From the NCBI GenBank assembly GCA_018266075.1, contig JAFEBB010000040.1, positions 1-64,000 on the forward strand: 64,000 nucleotides of DNA, read 5' to 3'. The position numbers and the translations under genes are program-made. Below are positions 56,004 through 64,000 of this stretch, one piece after another (positions within the stretch are counted from its first letter, which is position 1; the number at the start of each line of letters is the position of its first letter). This DNA is from Deltaproteobacteria bacterium (GTDB lineage: Bacteria; Myxococcota; Myxococcia; Myxococcales; SZAS-1). Under the pieces are notes generated by a model. The model was not told the DNA's origin. It did no database searches and saw nothing but the letters and a program-made list of their open reading frames with translations.

Positions 56004-56483
56004 ATGGCCTACTTCGCGCGCTGGAAGCTGCGACCGCCGGAGCCGAGCGGAGGGCAGAGCGAGCTGAACGTCGTCCCGTACCTCGACATCATGATGAACC
56101 TCATCATGTTCATGCTGCTCTCGGTGACGGGCTTCGTGGCGCTGGGCATCATTCCGGTGAGCGCGATCCGGCCGCGGCCGCCAGCGTCCTCGCCGCAACC
56201 GACGCCGCGTGCGATCTCCGTGACCATCTCCGAGCACGACGGGTTTCTGGTCGATGCGCCGGTGGTGACCGCGAGCATTGCCAAGCGCGGCGACGCGTAC
56301 GACTTCGCGGCGCTCCGCGCCAAGCTGGTCGAGCTCAAGGCCGCGCTGCCGGGCGAGACGCGGGTGGTCGTCGCTGCGGATCCGGCCGTGGAGTACGCGG
56401 TGCTGGTGCACACGCTCGACGCCGCCCGCGAGACCGCCGACCACCAGCCGCTCTTCTTCGACGTGGCACTCGCGCAGCGCTGA
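56004..56483 (+). CDS. ExbD/TolR-family protein, duplicate
   Basis: A 159-residue ExbD paralog of the gene at 54728. It starts MAYFARWKLRPPE, like MAFYASRRKLRPKE there. It shares PYLDIMMNLIMFMLLS with the functional Asp and ends YAVLVHTLDAARETADHQP, nearly the same as the paralog. The ATG at 56004 is preferred over a GTG two codons earlier by this match. It lies beyond a terminator-like hairpin, so it may be regulated separately and exchange into the same motor. Confidence 0.88.
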   Translation: MAYFARWKLRPPEPSGGQSELNVVPYLDIMMNLIMFMLLSVTGFVALGIIPVSAIRPRPPASSPQPTPRAISVTISEHDGFLVDAPVVTASIAKRGDAYDFAALRAKLVELKAALPGETRVVVAADPAVEYAVLVHTLDAARETADHQPLFFDVALAQR

Positions 56484-56490
56484 TCCCCGG

Positions 56491-56871
56491 CTACATCGAC
56501 GCCGGGCTGTGCCGCGAGGTCCGCGACTCGCGCGCCGCCGCACAATCGGAGCAGCGGAGCGAGTAGGGAACGGCCATCAGCCGCTCCATGGGGATCTCCA
56601 GCTCGCAGTCCACGCAGACGCCGTAGTTGCCGGTGTCGATGCGGTTCAGGGCGGCGTCCACCATCTCCAGCTCGCGCTGGTGCGAGTCGTGGATGGTGGT
56701 GAGCGTGTACTCCGCCTGCGCGACCTGGGCCGTCTCTTCGTACTCGGGGTCGCGATCGGCGGCCTTGAGGGCGTCGAGCTCCGTGGTCATGCCGCGCTGG
56801 GTGGCCGAGAGCGCCTGCCGCCGGTCCTCGAGCATCTTGCGGATGACCTTCAAGTCGTCGCGTCGAGTCAT
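56491..56871 (-). CDS. DksA/TraR-family zinc-finger protein
   Basis: A 126-residue protein. Residues 1-75 form a helical hairpin ([17 protein letters not shown]..., [19 protein letters not shown]). The C-terminus has the four-Cys DksA finger ([19 protein letters not shown]...CSDC, residues 86-110). Length and order match DksA-like RNA polymerase secondary-channel factors. The canonical DxxDxA tip is not exact here (ADRDPEYEE lies near the expected turn), so a regulatory role on transcription is likely, but ppGpp synergy is uncertain. It is convergent with the third ExbD gene, 7 bp apart. Confidence 0.85.
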   Translation of the reverse strand: MTRRDDLKVIRKMLEDRRQALSATQRGMTTELDALKAADRDPEYEETAQVAQAEYTLTTIHDSHQRELEMVDAALNRIDTGNYGVCVDCELEIPMERLMAVPYSLRCSDCAAARESRTSRHSPASM

Positions 56872-57158
56872 GGGTCACCTCGCAGAAAAGAAACACCGCG
56901 GCGCCGTCGGGGCAGTGCGGGCGCCCTTCGACGCCACACCCGCCCATCGCCCGTTGCTCCGGGCCCCGCTCGCGTCCCGACGGCGCGCGGTTGACCAAAG
57001 CTAGGGACGGTCCCGACCGGCGTCAGACCGGCCGTGACGCCGGGCAGCGAGCGGGGGTCAAAGCGCTCGCCTGCTTGCTCGCTTCCCGAGCAGCCGATCA
57101 CCGCACACGCGCGAAAAAAGAGCGCCGCAGGAAAAGCCGTGCCCCCAAGAAACCGGGG

Positions 57159-57782
57159 CTACTCGTTCTTGAGGATGATGGCCTCGACGAGGTTCGCGAC
57201 CGTCTCGCAACCGTCGACATTGTCCTCGAGGATCTCGAAGAGCTCTTTCCACTTGATGAGCTCCACGGCGTTCTGCTCGTCGGCGAACAGCGTCCCGATG
57301 GCGCCGCGCATCACCTTGTCGCCTTCGTTCTCCAGGCGATTCACCTCGACCACCGGCGCCAGGACGGCCTCCTTGTCCTTGCCGGTGCGCAGCGCGCGCA
57401 CGCACTTCACGATCTCCGCGCTGGCCTTCTCCAGGATCTCGCCCAGCTGCCGGGCCTCGGGCTTGATGGCCTTCACCCGGTAGAGCACCAGGCGGTGCGC
57501 GGCGGCGTCTGCGCCGTCGACCAGGTCGTCGAGCTCGGCGAGCAGCTGCACGATCTCGTCGCGGCCGATGGGAAAGTTGGTGCCCTTCTGCAGCATGGCC
57601 AGCGCCTCGTGGTTGGCGTCGTCGCCTGCCTGCTCCACGGCCTCCAGCTTGGGCAAGAGCTCGGCCGACCGCTCGGGGTGCGCCAGGAGCTGGTTGAGCA
57701 GGCCCGCGGCCTCCACCGCGTAGGTGGCGATTCGCTCGAAGCGCTCGAAGAGCTGCTGCTGCTTGGGCATCAAGCGGAACAC
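57159..57782 (-). CDS. DUF47 (PhoU-like) protein
   Basis: A 207-residue all-helical protein of the DUF47 family, PhoU-like regulators commonly encoded next to Pit phosphate transporters. The GTG at 57782 is chosen: AAGGAG lies 8 nt upstream and the protein then starts [17 protein letters not shown], matching the family opening MFRLLPK-x-E-x-FF. Acidic residues in the helices ([29 protein letters not shown]) are the metal-cluster ligands of PhoU folds. No pit gene adjoins it within the window. It is divergent from trmFO. Confidence 0.88.
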   Translation of the reverse strand: MFRLMPKQQQLFERFERIATYAVEAAGLLNQLLAHPERSAELLPKLEAVEQAGDDANHEALAMLQKGTNFPIGRDEIVQLLAELDDLVDGADAAAHRLVLYRVKAIKPEARQLGEILEKASAEIVKCVRALRTGKDKEAVLAPVVEVNRLENEGDKVMRGAIGTLFADEQNAVELIKWKELFEILEDNVDGCETVANLVEAIILKNE

Positions 57783-57899
57783 GGCGGGGGCTCCTTGTGT
57801 CTGTACGGGGCGCGGCGCGGCGTCGAATACCACGCTCGGCCCGGGTTGGATACGCCGGGCTTGTGCTACAAGGCCGCCTTTGCTGGACACGGGTTTTCC

Positions 57900-59249
57900 A
57901 TGAGCGAGACCACTCCCCAGGTGACGGTGATCGGCGGCGGGCTGGCCGGTTCCGAGTGCGCCTGGCAGCTTGCCGAGCGCGGCATCCAGGTCGAGCTGCG
58001 GGAGATGAAGCCGCACAAGCGCTCGCCGGCCCACAAGGCCGACACGCTCGCGGAGCTGGTCTGCTCCAACTCGCTGCGCAGCGACAACATCGAGAACGCC
58101 GTGGGCTTGCTGCACGCGGAGCTTCGGCGGCTGGGCTCGGTGATCCTCGGCTCGGCCGACGCCACCCGCGTGCCCGCCGGCGACGCGCTCGCGGTGGATC
58201 GCGACAAGTTTTCCGCCATGGTCACCGAGCGCGTGAAGCAGCACCCGCGCATTCGCGTCATCGATCAGGAAGTGACCGCGCTGCCGACGACGGGAATCAC
58301 GGTCGTGGCGACCGGGCCGCTCACCAGTGACGCGCTGGCGCAGGCGATCTCGGAGGCGGCGGGCGAGCGGCTCTACTTCTACGACGCCATCGCGCCCATC
58401 GTGCAGGCCGACACCATCGACATGGAGATCGCGTTCTCGGCCTCGCGCTACGGCAAGGGCGAGGGCGCGGACTACCTGAACCTCCCGATGACGGAGGCGC
58501 AGTACAAGGCGTTCGTGGAGGCGGTGCTCGCGGGCGAGAAGGTGAAGCCGCATGGCTTCGAAGAGCCGAAGTACTTCGAGGGCTGTCTGCCGATTGAGGT
58601 GATGGCCGAGCGTGGTCCGCAGACGCTCAGCTTCGGGCCGATGAAGCCGGTGGGCCTCGTCGATCCGCGCAAGCCGAACGAGAAGTTCGCGGCGGTGGTG
58701 CAGCTCCGTCGCGAGGACGCCGCGGGCAGCACGTACAACATGGTGGGCTTCCAGACGCGCCTCACCTGGCCGGAGCAGAAGCGCATCTTCCGCGCCTTCG
58801 TGCCCGGCTTGCAGAACGCCGAGTTCGCGCGGCTGGGTCAGGTGCATCGCAACACCTTCATCGACGCGCCGCGCCTGCTCGCGCCAGATCTCTCGCTGCG
58901 TGGCCGCGAGCACCTCTTCTTCGCCGGGCAGATCACCGGCGTCGAGGGCTATGTCGAGAGCTGCGCGTGCGGCTACCTGGTGGCGCTGGCGGTGTTGGCG
59001 CGGCTCGCGGGCAAGCCGTTCGTGGCGCCGCCGGCGACGACGGCCCTCGGCTCGCTCTACCGCCACGTGACCGGCGAGGCGCACCCGCCGGGCTACGACT
59101 ACCAGCCGACCAACGTCATCTTCGGCCTATTTCCGCCGCTCGAGGGTCGCGTGAAGAAGCACGATCGCAAGACGAAGATGGTGGAGCGCGCCCAGCGCGA
59201 TCTCGAGCCCTGGGCCGTGCACGCGGCGCGGCAGGAGGTGCGCCCGTGA
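57900..59249 (+). CDS. trmFO: Methylenetetrahydrofolate-tRNA-(uracil-5-)-methyltransferase TrmFO
   Basis: A 449-residue flavoprotein that makes m5U54 in tRNA using methylene-THF. The FAD-binding start [21 protein letters not shown] is followed by [19 protein letters not shown] (with a conserved Cys), [14 protein letters not shown] (second redox-active Cys) and [18 protein letters not shown] near the C-terminus. The ATG at 57900 starts the Rossmann fold; the longer open frame to the left is antisense to DUF47. Its stop overlaps the GTG of the next gene. Confidence 0.97.
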   Translation: MSETTPQVTVIGGGLAGSECAWQLAERGIQVELREMKPHKRSPAHKADTLAELVCSNSLRSDNIENAVGLLHAELRRLGSVILGSADATRVPAGDALAVDRDKFSAMVTERVKQHPRIRVIDQEVTALPTTGITVVATGPLTSDALAQAISEAAGERLYFYDAIAPIVQADTIDMEIAFSASRYGKGEGADYLNLPMTEAQYKAFVEAVLAGEKVKPHGFEEPKYFEGCLPIEVMAERGPQTLSFGPMKPVGLVDPRKPNEKFAAVVQLRREDAAGSTYNMVGFQTRLTWPEQKRIFRAFVPGLQNAEFARLGQVHRNTFIDAPRLLAPDLSLRGREHLFFAGQITGVEGYVESCACGYLVALAVLARLAGKPFVAPPATTALGSLYRHVTGEAHPPGYDYQPTNVIFGLFPPLEGRVKKHDRKTKMVERAQRDLEPWAVHAARQEVRP

Positions 59250-60952
59250 AGCGCGCGCTGGTGCTGGCTCTCTTCGCGCTCGCGGCATGCCAGAAGGGCG
59301 GCACGGCGCGCGACAACGATCCGCGCAAGACCTACGGCGTGCGCATCGCCGACGACGGCGAGGTCGCGCGCGTCACCACCTCGCCCGACGGCAAGTACGT
59401 CGCGTTTCTCGGCCAGGTGGAGCGGCCCAAGGAGCTCGGCGTTCCGGAAGGCATCCTCGTCGGCTTGCTCGAGCTCGTGCCCGCGGACGGCAGCGGCCCG
59501 GCGCGCCAGCTCCTCGGCGGGGTGACGAACCTGGAGGGGTCGTTCGCGTTCTCCAGCGACGGCGCGGTGCTCGCGGCCATCAAGAGCTTTCGCTTCGCGA
59601 GCCACAGCGGCACGCTCGAGACGGTGAAGGTCGCGGGCGGCGAGCCGGTGCACCTCGCGGACGACTGCTCGGGCTTCGCGTTCTCGGCCGACGCCAAGCA
59701 CCTCGCGTGGGTGTGCACCTCGGGCGGCTTCCTCGGAAACGCCGACGGCTCCGACGCGCGCAAGGTGACCGACGGCGCGGCGACGGTGGACTTCTCGCGC
59801 GACAGCACCAAGCTCCTCGTGCGCCGACTCGCGAGCGCGGGCGGCGATCTGCTCCTCGTCGACGTGGCCGGCAAAGGCGCCGACCGCACCATCGCCAAGA
59901 ACGTGGGCGACTACGCGTTCTCGCCCGACGGCGCCGACGTGGCCTTCACCATGCACTCCGCCGATCCGCGCGGCGGCTGGGAGCTCAAGCTCACCTCGAC
60001 CAAGGGCGGCGACATCCGCGCGCTCGGCGAGGCTGTGTCCAGCTTCCGCTTCTCGCCCGATGGAAAGTGGCTCGCGTACATCGGCGGCGTGACGCCGTCG
60101 AAGCCGTTCGGCGATCTCTTCGTCGCGCCCAGCACCGGCGGCGCGGGCACCAAGGTCGGCGAGCGCGTGGAGGAATACGACTTCGCGCCGAACAGCAAGG
60201 CCGTGGCCTACCTCGCCAAGTACAACGACAACGCGCGGTCCGGGACGATGATGCTGCAGACGCTGCCGCCCTCGACGCCCGCGCAGACGCTGCACAAGCC
60301 GGTGAAGAGCTTCGTCTGGTCGCCGGAGGGCGGCTACCTCGCGTACAGCGTGTTCCAGGTGAAGGACGCCTCGCTCGATCTCGATCTGCTCAAGCTCAGC
60401 GATCTGAAGCCGGGCGCCGCGCTGGCCGACGGCGGCACCAACTGGGCCGAGGGCTCGCGCGAGGTCGCCAACGGCGCGTACGGCTACCTCTTCGCCGGTG
60501 AGGACAAGCTCATCTACCGCACCGAGTGCATCATGGAGGGCCGCGCCTGCGACCTCTACGTGCTGCCCACCGATCACGCGGCGATGCCGGGGCGACTCAC
60601 CGGCGGCGTCTGGCGCTTCAGCATCTCCAAGGACGGCTCGCGGATGCTGATTACCTACCCGCGAGTCGATTCCGAGACCGTCGCAGATCTGGGCGTGATG
60701 AACCTCTCGGGCTATGGCGGCGCGGTGGGCGTCGATCACTCGGTGGAGCTCGGCGCCCAGTTCCTCGACGCGCACGGCGGCCGTGAGGCGTATGGCGTCA
60801 TCGACAAGCGGCGCCGCGGCGTCTACGTGGCCAAGAGCCCGCTGCCCGAGCCGGGACAGCTGCCGCCGTCGCTCGAGCCGCCCGGCTTCAAGGCGACCTA
60901 CCAGCCGTCGACGCCGCCGCAGCAGCCCCAGAAGACCGCGGGCGCGCACTGA
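59246..60952 (+). CDS. TolB/WD40-like beta-propeller lipoprotein
   Basis: A 568-residue lipoprotein: [19 protein letters not shown] has lipobox LAAC. The GTG start overlaps the trmFO stop (GTGA) with AGGAGG upstream. Repeating propeller blades have the form F-x-F-S-x-D-G-x-x-x-A/L (for example [52 protein letters not shown]), about eight in all. The C-terminus is Pro/Gln-rich. Such periplasmic propellers bind proteins at the outer membrane; the partner is unknown. Confidence 0.87.
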   Translation: MKRALVLALFALAACQKGGTARDNDPRKTYGVRIADDGEVARVTTSPDGKYVAFLGQVERPKELGVPEGILVGLLELVPADGSGPARQLLGGVTNLEGSFAFSSDGAVLAAIKSFRFASHSGTLETVKVAGGEPVHLADDCSGFAFSADAKHLAWVCTSGGFLGNADGSDARKVTDGAATVDFSRDSTKLLVRRLASAGGDLLLVDVAGKGADRTIAKNVGDYAFSPDGADVAFTMHSADPRGGWELKLTSTKGGDIRALGEAVSSFRFSPDGKWLAYIGGVTPSKPFGDLFVAPSTGGAGTKVGERVEEYDFAPNSKAVAYLAKYNDNARSGTMMLQTLPPSTPAQTLHKPVKSFVWSPEGGYLAYSVFQVKDASLDLDLLKLSDLKPGAALADGGTNWAEGSREVANGAYGYLFAGEDKLIYRTECIMEGRACDLYVLPTDHAAMPGRLTGGVWRFSISKDGSRMLITYPRVDSETVADLGVMNLSGYGGAVGVDHSVELGAQFLDAHGGREAYGVIDKRRRGVYVAKSPLPEPGQLPPSLEPPGFKATYQPSTPPQQPQKTAGAH

Positions 60953-60988
60953 ACTTTCGTCCGCGCGCCGTCGGCCTATGATCGGATC

Positions 60989-61882
60989 GTGCGCCCCGAT
61001 GACGCCCAGAAGCTGGCCCAGTTCGAGAGCTACCTCGCGCAGGAGAAGCGCCGCTCGGCGCACACGGTCCGCGCCTACGTGAACGACGTGACGCAGCTCC
61101 TCGATTTTCTCGAGGCGCGAAAGCGTCCGCTGGAGACGCTCGACCTGCCCGCGCTCCGCGGCTTCCTGGTGGTGCGCGGCGAAGATGCGGCCACGAGTCG
61201 CGCGCGCAAGCTGTCCGCGCTGCGCACCTTCCTGGGCTTTCTGCGGCGCACGGGGAAAATCGCCAAGAACGCGGCCGACGATGTGCTGAGCCCCAAGCTC
61301 CCGAAGAGTCTTCCGAAGGCGCTTCCCGAAGCCGAGGCCGCCAAGCTCATGGACGCGCCGAGCGAAAGGTCCGCGCTCGGGCTGCGCGACCGGGCCATGC
61401 TGGAGCTGCTCTACGGCGGTGGGCTGCGCGTCGCCGAGCTCGTGGGCCTCGATCTGGGCGACTACGATGCGGGCGCGCGTGAAGTCCGCGTGGTGGGCAA
61501 GGGCAGCAAGGAGCGCGTCGTGCCCGTGACCGAGCAGGCGCGCGTGGCGCTCGCGGCGTATCTGCTGCGGCGCCTCGAGCTCGTTCCGAAGAAGAAGTCC
61601 GCATCGAGTGCGCTCTTCTTGAACAACCGCGGCGGACGCCTGACGGCGAGGACGATCGCGCGGCACCTCGAGAAGTACGCGCTGCAGGAGGCGCTGCCGC
61701 GCCACGTGAGCCCGCACGCGCTGCGCCACTCGTTCGCGACCCACCTGCTCAATGGCGGCGCCGACCTGCGCGCGATTCAAGAGCTGCTCGGCCACGCGTC
61801 GGTGTCGACGACGCAGCGCTACACCGCGGTGAGCTGGGAGCGCCTCCAGGACGTGTACCGCAAGGCGCACCCCAAGGCGTGA
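60989..61882 (+). CDS. xerC: Tyrosine recombinase XerC
   Basis: A 297-residue chromosomal recombinase that resolves chromosome dimers at dif. An N-terminal SAM-like DNA-binding domain (residues 1-100) precedes the catalytic domain with Arg near 148 (GGGLRVAELVGL), Lys in VVGKGSKERVVPV, H-x-x-R in HALRHSFATHLL near 244, His in LLGHASVSTTQ and the nucleophile Tyr near 278 (RYTAV). It starts at GTG 60989. Size and location beside hslVU are those of XerC, not of a phage integrase. Confidence 0.95.
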   Translation: MRPDDAQKLAQFESYLAQEKRRSAHTVRAYVNDVTQLLDFLEARKRPLETLDLPALRGFLVVRGEDAATSRARKLSALRTFLGFLRRTGKIAKNAADDVLSPKLPKSLPKALPEAEAAKLMDAPSERSALGLRDRAMLELLYGGGLRVAELVGLDLGDYDAGAREVRVVGKGSKERVVPVTEQARVALAAYLLRRLELVPKKKSASSALFLNNRGGRLTARTIARHLEKYALQEALPRHVSPHALRHSFATHLLNGGADLRAIQELLGHASVSTTQRYTAVSWERLQDVYRKAHPKA

Positions 61883-61909
61883 GCGCGCGTGGGTGATAAG
61901 GTGTCGGCG

Positions 61910-62839
61910 ATGTGGCGTTCACTCCTCGCGGTCGCGGTGGTGCTCTCGCTCGCGGCCTGCGGCCCCGACGACAGCCTGCCGCCGAGCGTGCCGCCGATCG
62001 TGCTGCCCGTCGTCGATGGCGGGCCGGATGCAGGTCCCGTCGATGGGGGCGCGGGCTTCCTGGCCCAGTGCGCCGACGCGGGTTGCGGCGCGGGAACGTG
62101 CGAGCCGCTCGCAGATGCCGGCGTGGCCTGCGGCGTGAAGTGCGGGAAGAGCTGCGGCACGCTCTGCGACGAGAGCCGCTGCGACGATCCGAACTCAGGC
62201 TGGGGCCGGGTCTTCTGCGGCCCGCTCCCCGACGGCGGCCTCGCGTGGACCTCGAGCCCCGACTGCGACGACGGCAACGACTGCACCGACTCCGACGTCT
62301 GCACCAACGGCACGTGCAAGGGCATGAGCTCGCCCACCAGCACGGGCTGCGACGACAACAACGTCTGCACCACCGGCGATCACTGCGACGGCAACGGCGG
62401 CTGCACCGGCACGCCTGCGAACGACGATCAGGATCGCTTCTACGACTCGGGCGCCGTGACCTACGCCTACGCCGCGCCTGGCGGCTGGAGCTTCTCGGGC
62501 TGGGACAGCGGCACGAAGATCTACGCGAGCGCGCCCGGCGGCCAGCCCATCTATCTGCTCTTCGACAACAGCGCGGTGGACCGAATCCTCTCCTTCTCCA
62601 CCAGTCAGAGCAGCTACGCATCGAACGCCACGCCTGACCAGGTGGGCACCGGCTACTCCACGCAGAAGCCGGGAACGATCGAGCTCAAGGTCGCGAGCTA
62701 CACCTGCGGCGCCGTGAGCGGGAGCTGCGGGACCATCGGCGGGAGCAGCGCCGCGCGGCACTACTTCTACACGGCAGGCAACGGCTCACCGCCCGCGGGC
62801 AGCGGAGCGGGCTCGGGCATCTTCGTCTGTCCGCCTTGA
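61910..62839 (+). CDS. Cys-rich repeat lipoprotein
   Basis: A 309-residue lipoprotein (MWRSLLAVAVVLSLAACGPD, lipobox LAAC) with a DGGPDAGPVDGG linker. The middle (about residues 50-175) is a Cys-rich domain with the myxobacterial/slime-mould-type repeat C-D-D-G-N-D-C-T-x-x-D-x-C-x-x-G-x-C, seen twice. The C-terminal 120 residues are Gly/Ser/Tyr-rich. The ATG at 61910 opens the signal peptide. It is probably a surface protein; function unknown. Confidence 0.78.
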   Translation: MWRSLLAVAVVLSLAACGPDDSLPPSVPPIVLPVVDGGPDAGPVDGGAGFLAQCADAGCGAGTCEPLADAGVACGVKCGKSCGTLCDESRCDDPNSGWGRVFCGPLPDGGLAWTSSPDCDDGNDCTDSDVCTNGTCKGMSSPTSTGCDDNNVCTTGDHCDGNGGCTGTPANDDQDRFYDSGAVTYAYAAPGGWSFSGWDSGTKIYASAPGGQPIYLLFDNSAVDRILSFSTSQSSYASNATPDQVGTGYSTQKPGTIELKVASYTCGAVSGSCGTIGGSSAARHYFYTAGNGSPPAGSGAGSGIFVCPP

Positions 62840-62893
62840 CGGCGCCCGGGTAGAACCCAGGTTATTCATTCGTCCGGGAACAGGGGCAGCACC

Positions 62894-63424
62894 ATGTCCA
62901 TGCACGCCACCACCATCCTCGCGGTGCGGAAGGCCGGCAAGGTCATCATCGCGGGCGACGGCCAGGTCACCCTCGACAAGATCGTGCTCAAGGCCAACGC
63001 GAAAAAAGTGAGGAGATTGGGCGACGGCTCCGTCATCGCCGGGTTCGCGGGCAGCACCGCCGATGCGTTCACGTTGTTCGAGCGCTTCGAGCTCAAGCTC
63101 GGCGAGCACCGCAAGAACCTCGCGCGCGCGTGCGTGGAGCTCGGCAAGGACTGGCGCACCGACCGCTATCTGCGAAAGCTCGAGGCCATGCTCCTCGTGG
63201 CCGACAAGGAGCGCACCTTCCTGCTCAGCGGCACCGGCGATGTGGTCGAGCCCGACGAGGGCGCCATCGCCATCGGCTCGGGTGGGCCGTACGCGTACGC
63301 CGCGGCGCGCGCCCTGCTGAAGCACTCGCAGCTCGACGCCCGACAGATCGCCGAAGAGGCGCTGAACATCGCCGCCGACGTGTGCATCTACACCAACCGG
63401 AATCTCGTCTTCGAGGAGCTCTGA
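62894..63424 (+). CDS. hslV: ATP-dependent protease subunit HslV (ClpQ)
   Basis: The 176-residue peptidase of the HslUV complex. After removal of the first residues the catalytic Thr is exposed in [38 protein letters not shown] and [15 protein letters not shown] are conserved. The start may be at 62894 or at the Met two codons on, which precedes HATT. hslU follows after a single base. Confidence 0.97.
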   Translation: MSMHATTILAVRKAGKVIIAGDGQVTLDKIVLKANAKKVRRLGDGSVIAGFAGSTADAFTLFERFELKLGEHRKNLARACVELGKDWRTDRYLRKLEAMLLVADKERTFLLSGTGDVVEPDEGAIAIGSGGPYAYAAARALLKHSQLDARQIAEEALNIAADVCIYTNRNLVFEEL

Positions 63425-63425
63425 G

Positions 63426-64000
63426 ATGGCCAGCTCGCTCACGCCTCGCGAAATCGTCTCCGAGCTCGACCGCTACATCGTGGGGCAGCGCGCCGCCAAG
63501 CGCGCCGTGGCCATCGCGCTGCGCAACCGCTGGCGCCGCCAGCACGCGCCGCCCGAGCTCCGCGACGAGATCACGCCGAAGAACATCATCATGATTGGCC
63601 CTACCGGCGTGGGAAAGACGGAGATCGCGAGACGCCTGGCCAAGATGGCGGGCGCGCCTTTCGTGAAGGTCGAGGCGAGCAAGTTCACCGAGGTCGGTTA
63701 CGTGGGCCGCGACGTGGACTCCATGGTGCGCGACCTCGTCGAGAACGCGATTCAGCTCGTGCGCAGCGAAGAGACCGAGAAGGTGAAGACCCGCGCGCGC
63801 GACGCTGCCGAGGATCGCCTGCTCGACATCCTCTCCGGCGGCGGCGGCTCGTTCTTCCGGCAGCAGGGCGAGAGCAAGGACCGGCTGCGCGAGCGGCTGC
63901 GCGCGGGCACGCTCGACGACGAGCTCGTGGAGATCGATGTCGCCGAGAACGCGTTCCCGGTGATGCGCGGCTTCACGCCTGGCGGCATGGAGGAGATCAA
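63426..64000 (+). CDS. hslU: ATP-dependent protease ATPase subunit HslU (ClpY), 5' part
   Basis: 191 codons of the AAA+ unfoldase are present before the window ends; the full protein is about 450 residues. It begins [20 protein letters not shown]. The Walker [16 protein letters not shown] is at residues 58-72, then [20 protein letters not shown], the HslU-specific signature. The I-domain follows. It lies one base after hslV, so translation is coupled. It is left open only because the window is truncated. Confidence 0.95.
   Translation, partial: MASSLTPREIVSELDRYIVGQRAAKRAVAIALRNRWRRQHAPPELRDEITPKNIIMIGPTGVGKTEIARRLAKMAGAPFVKVEASKFTEVGYVGRDVDSMVRDLVENAIQLVRSEETEKVKTRARDAAEDRLLDILSGGGGSFFRQQGESKDRLRERLRAGTLDDELVEIDVAENAFPVMRGFTPGGMEEI

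Noticed and set aside
59099-61870. 923-codon minus-strand frame opposite the propeller lipoprotein and xerC
   Set aside because: Same shadow effect; xerC and the propeller blades are clear on the plus strand.
60989-61882. Tyrosine recombinase considered as a phage or island integrase
   Set aside because: Length, sequence and position next to hslVU are those of the housekeeping XerC; no att repeats or phage genes adjoin it.

Overview
The window looks like chromosomal DNA of a GC-rich Myxococcota (myxobacteria-like, deltaproteobacterial lineage) bacterium. Evidence: very high GC with strong third-position bias; many lipoproteins with DAGP/DGG-type linkers; an IF3 gene with an apparent ATC start and a long Ala/Pro tail, as I recall for the Myxococcus Dsg/IF3 protein; B-box-type zinc-finger membrane proteins; choice-of-anchor/VWA lipoproteins; and a topA, ExbB/ExbD, trmFO, xerC, hslV, hslU neighbourhood that I associate with this group. 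No phage, plasmid, CRISPR or large mobile island is visible.

Layout. 0-2.4 kb: four unrecognised minus-strand genes of lower GC downstream of dnaE, two of them between imperfect copies of the dnaE 3' end. 2.5-6.0 kb: dnaE. 6.2-8.9 kb: three tandem, translationally coupled B-box/multipass membrane paralogs, the last of them decayed. 8.9-19 kb: secreted proteins, a TrmJ-like RNA methyltransferase, three GT4 glycosyltransferases and purC, peppered with four REPIN-like inverted-repeat elements and a second C-rich palindromic repeat. 18.6-27 kb: a response regulator/HD-GYP pair divergent from a 1,527-residue protein made of a methyltransferase-like head and a giant coiled coil, followed by a multi-domain PDZ protein. 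27-39.6 kb: envelope and surface proteins (L,D-transpeptidase, ASH/VWA lipoprotein, PHP-type lipoprotein, parvulin lipoprotein) plus a YhaM-like nuclease and a peroxiredoxin. 39.6-43.9 kb: alpha/beta hydrolase, PocR-sigma54 activator, CDF metal exporter and a DUF2807 protein.

44-64 kb is a core-gene block: infC-rpmI-rplT-pheS-pheT-ihfA, tRNA-Pro(GGG), dprA, topA, a proton-channel motor operon (ExbB plus two ExbD, with a third duplicated ExbD nearby), a DksA/TraR protein, a DUF47 protein, trmFO, a beta-propeller lipoprotein, xerC, hslV and the 5' part of hslU, which runs off the end. The translation operon carries several apparent cis-regulatory structures: a leader hairpin before infC, a run of hairpins between rpmI and rplT, and a strong terminator 12 nt before the pheS start.

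I see no complete new defence or biosynthetic system. The most novel-looking items are the REPIN-like family, the methyltransferase-headed coiled-coil protein, the duplicated dnaE tail flanking an apparent insertion, and the decayed B-box membrane paralog.
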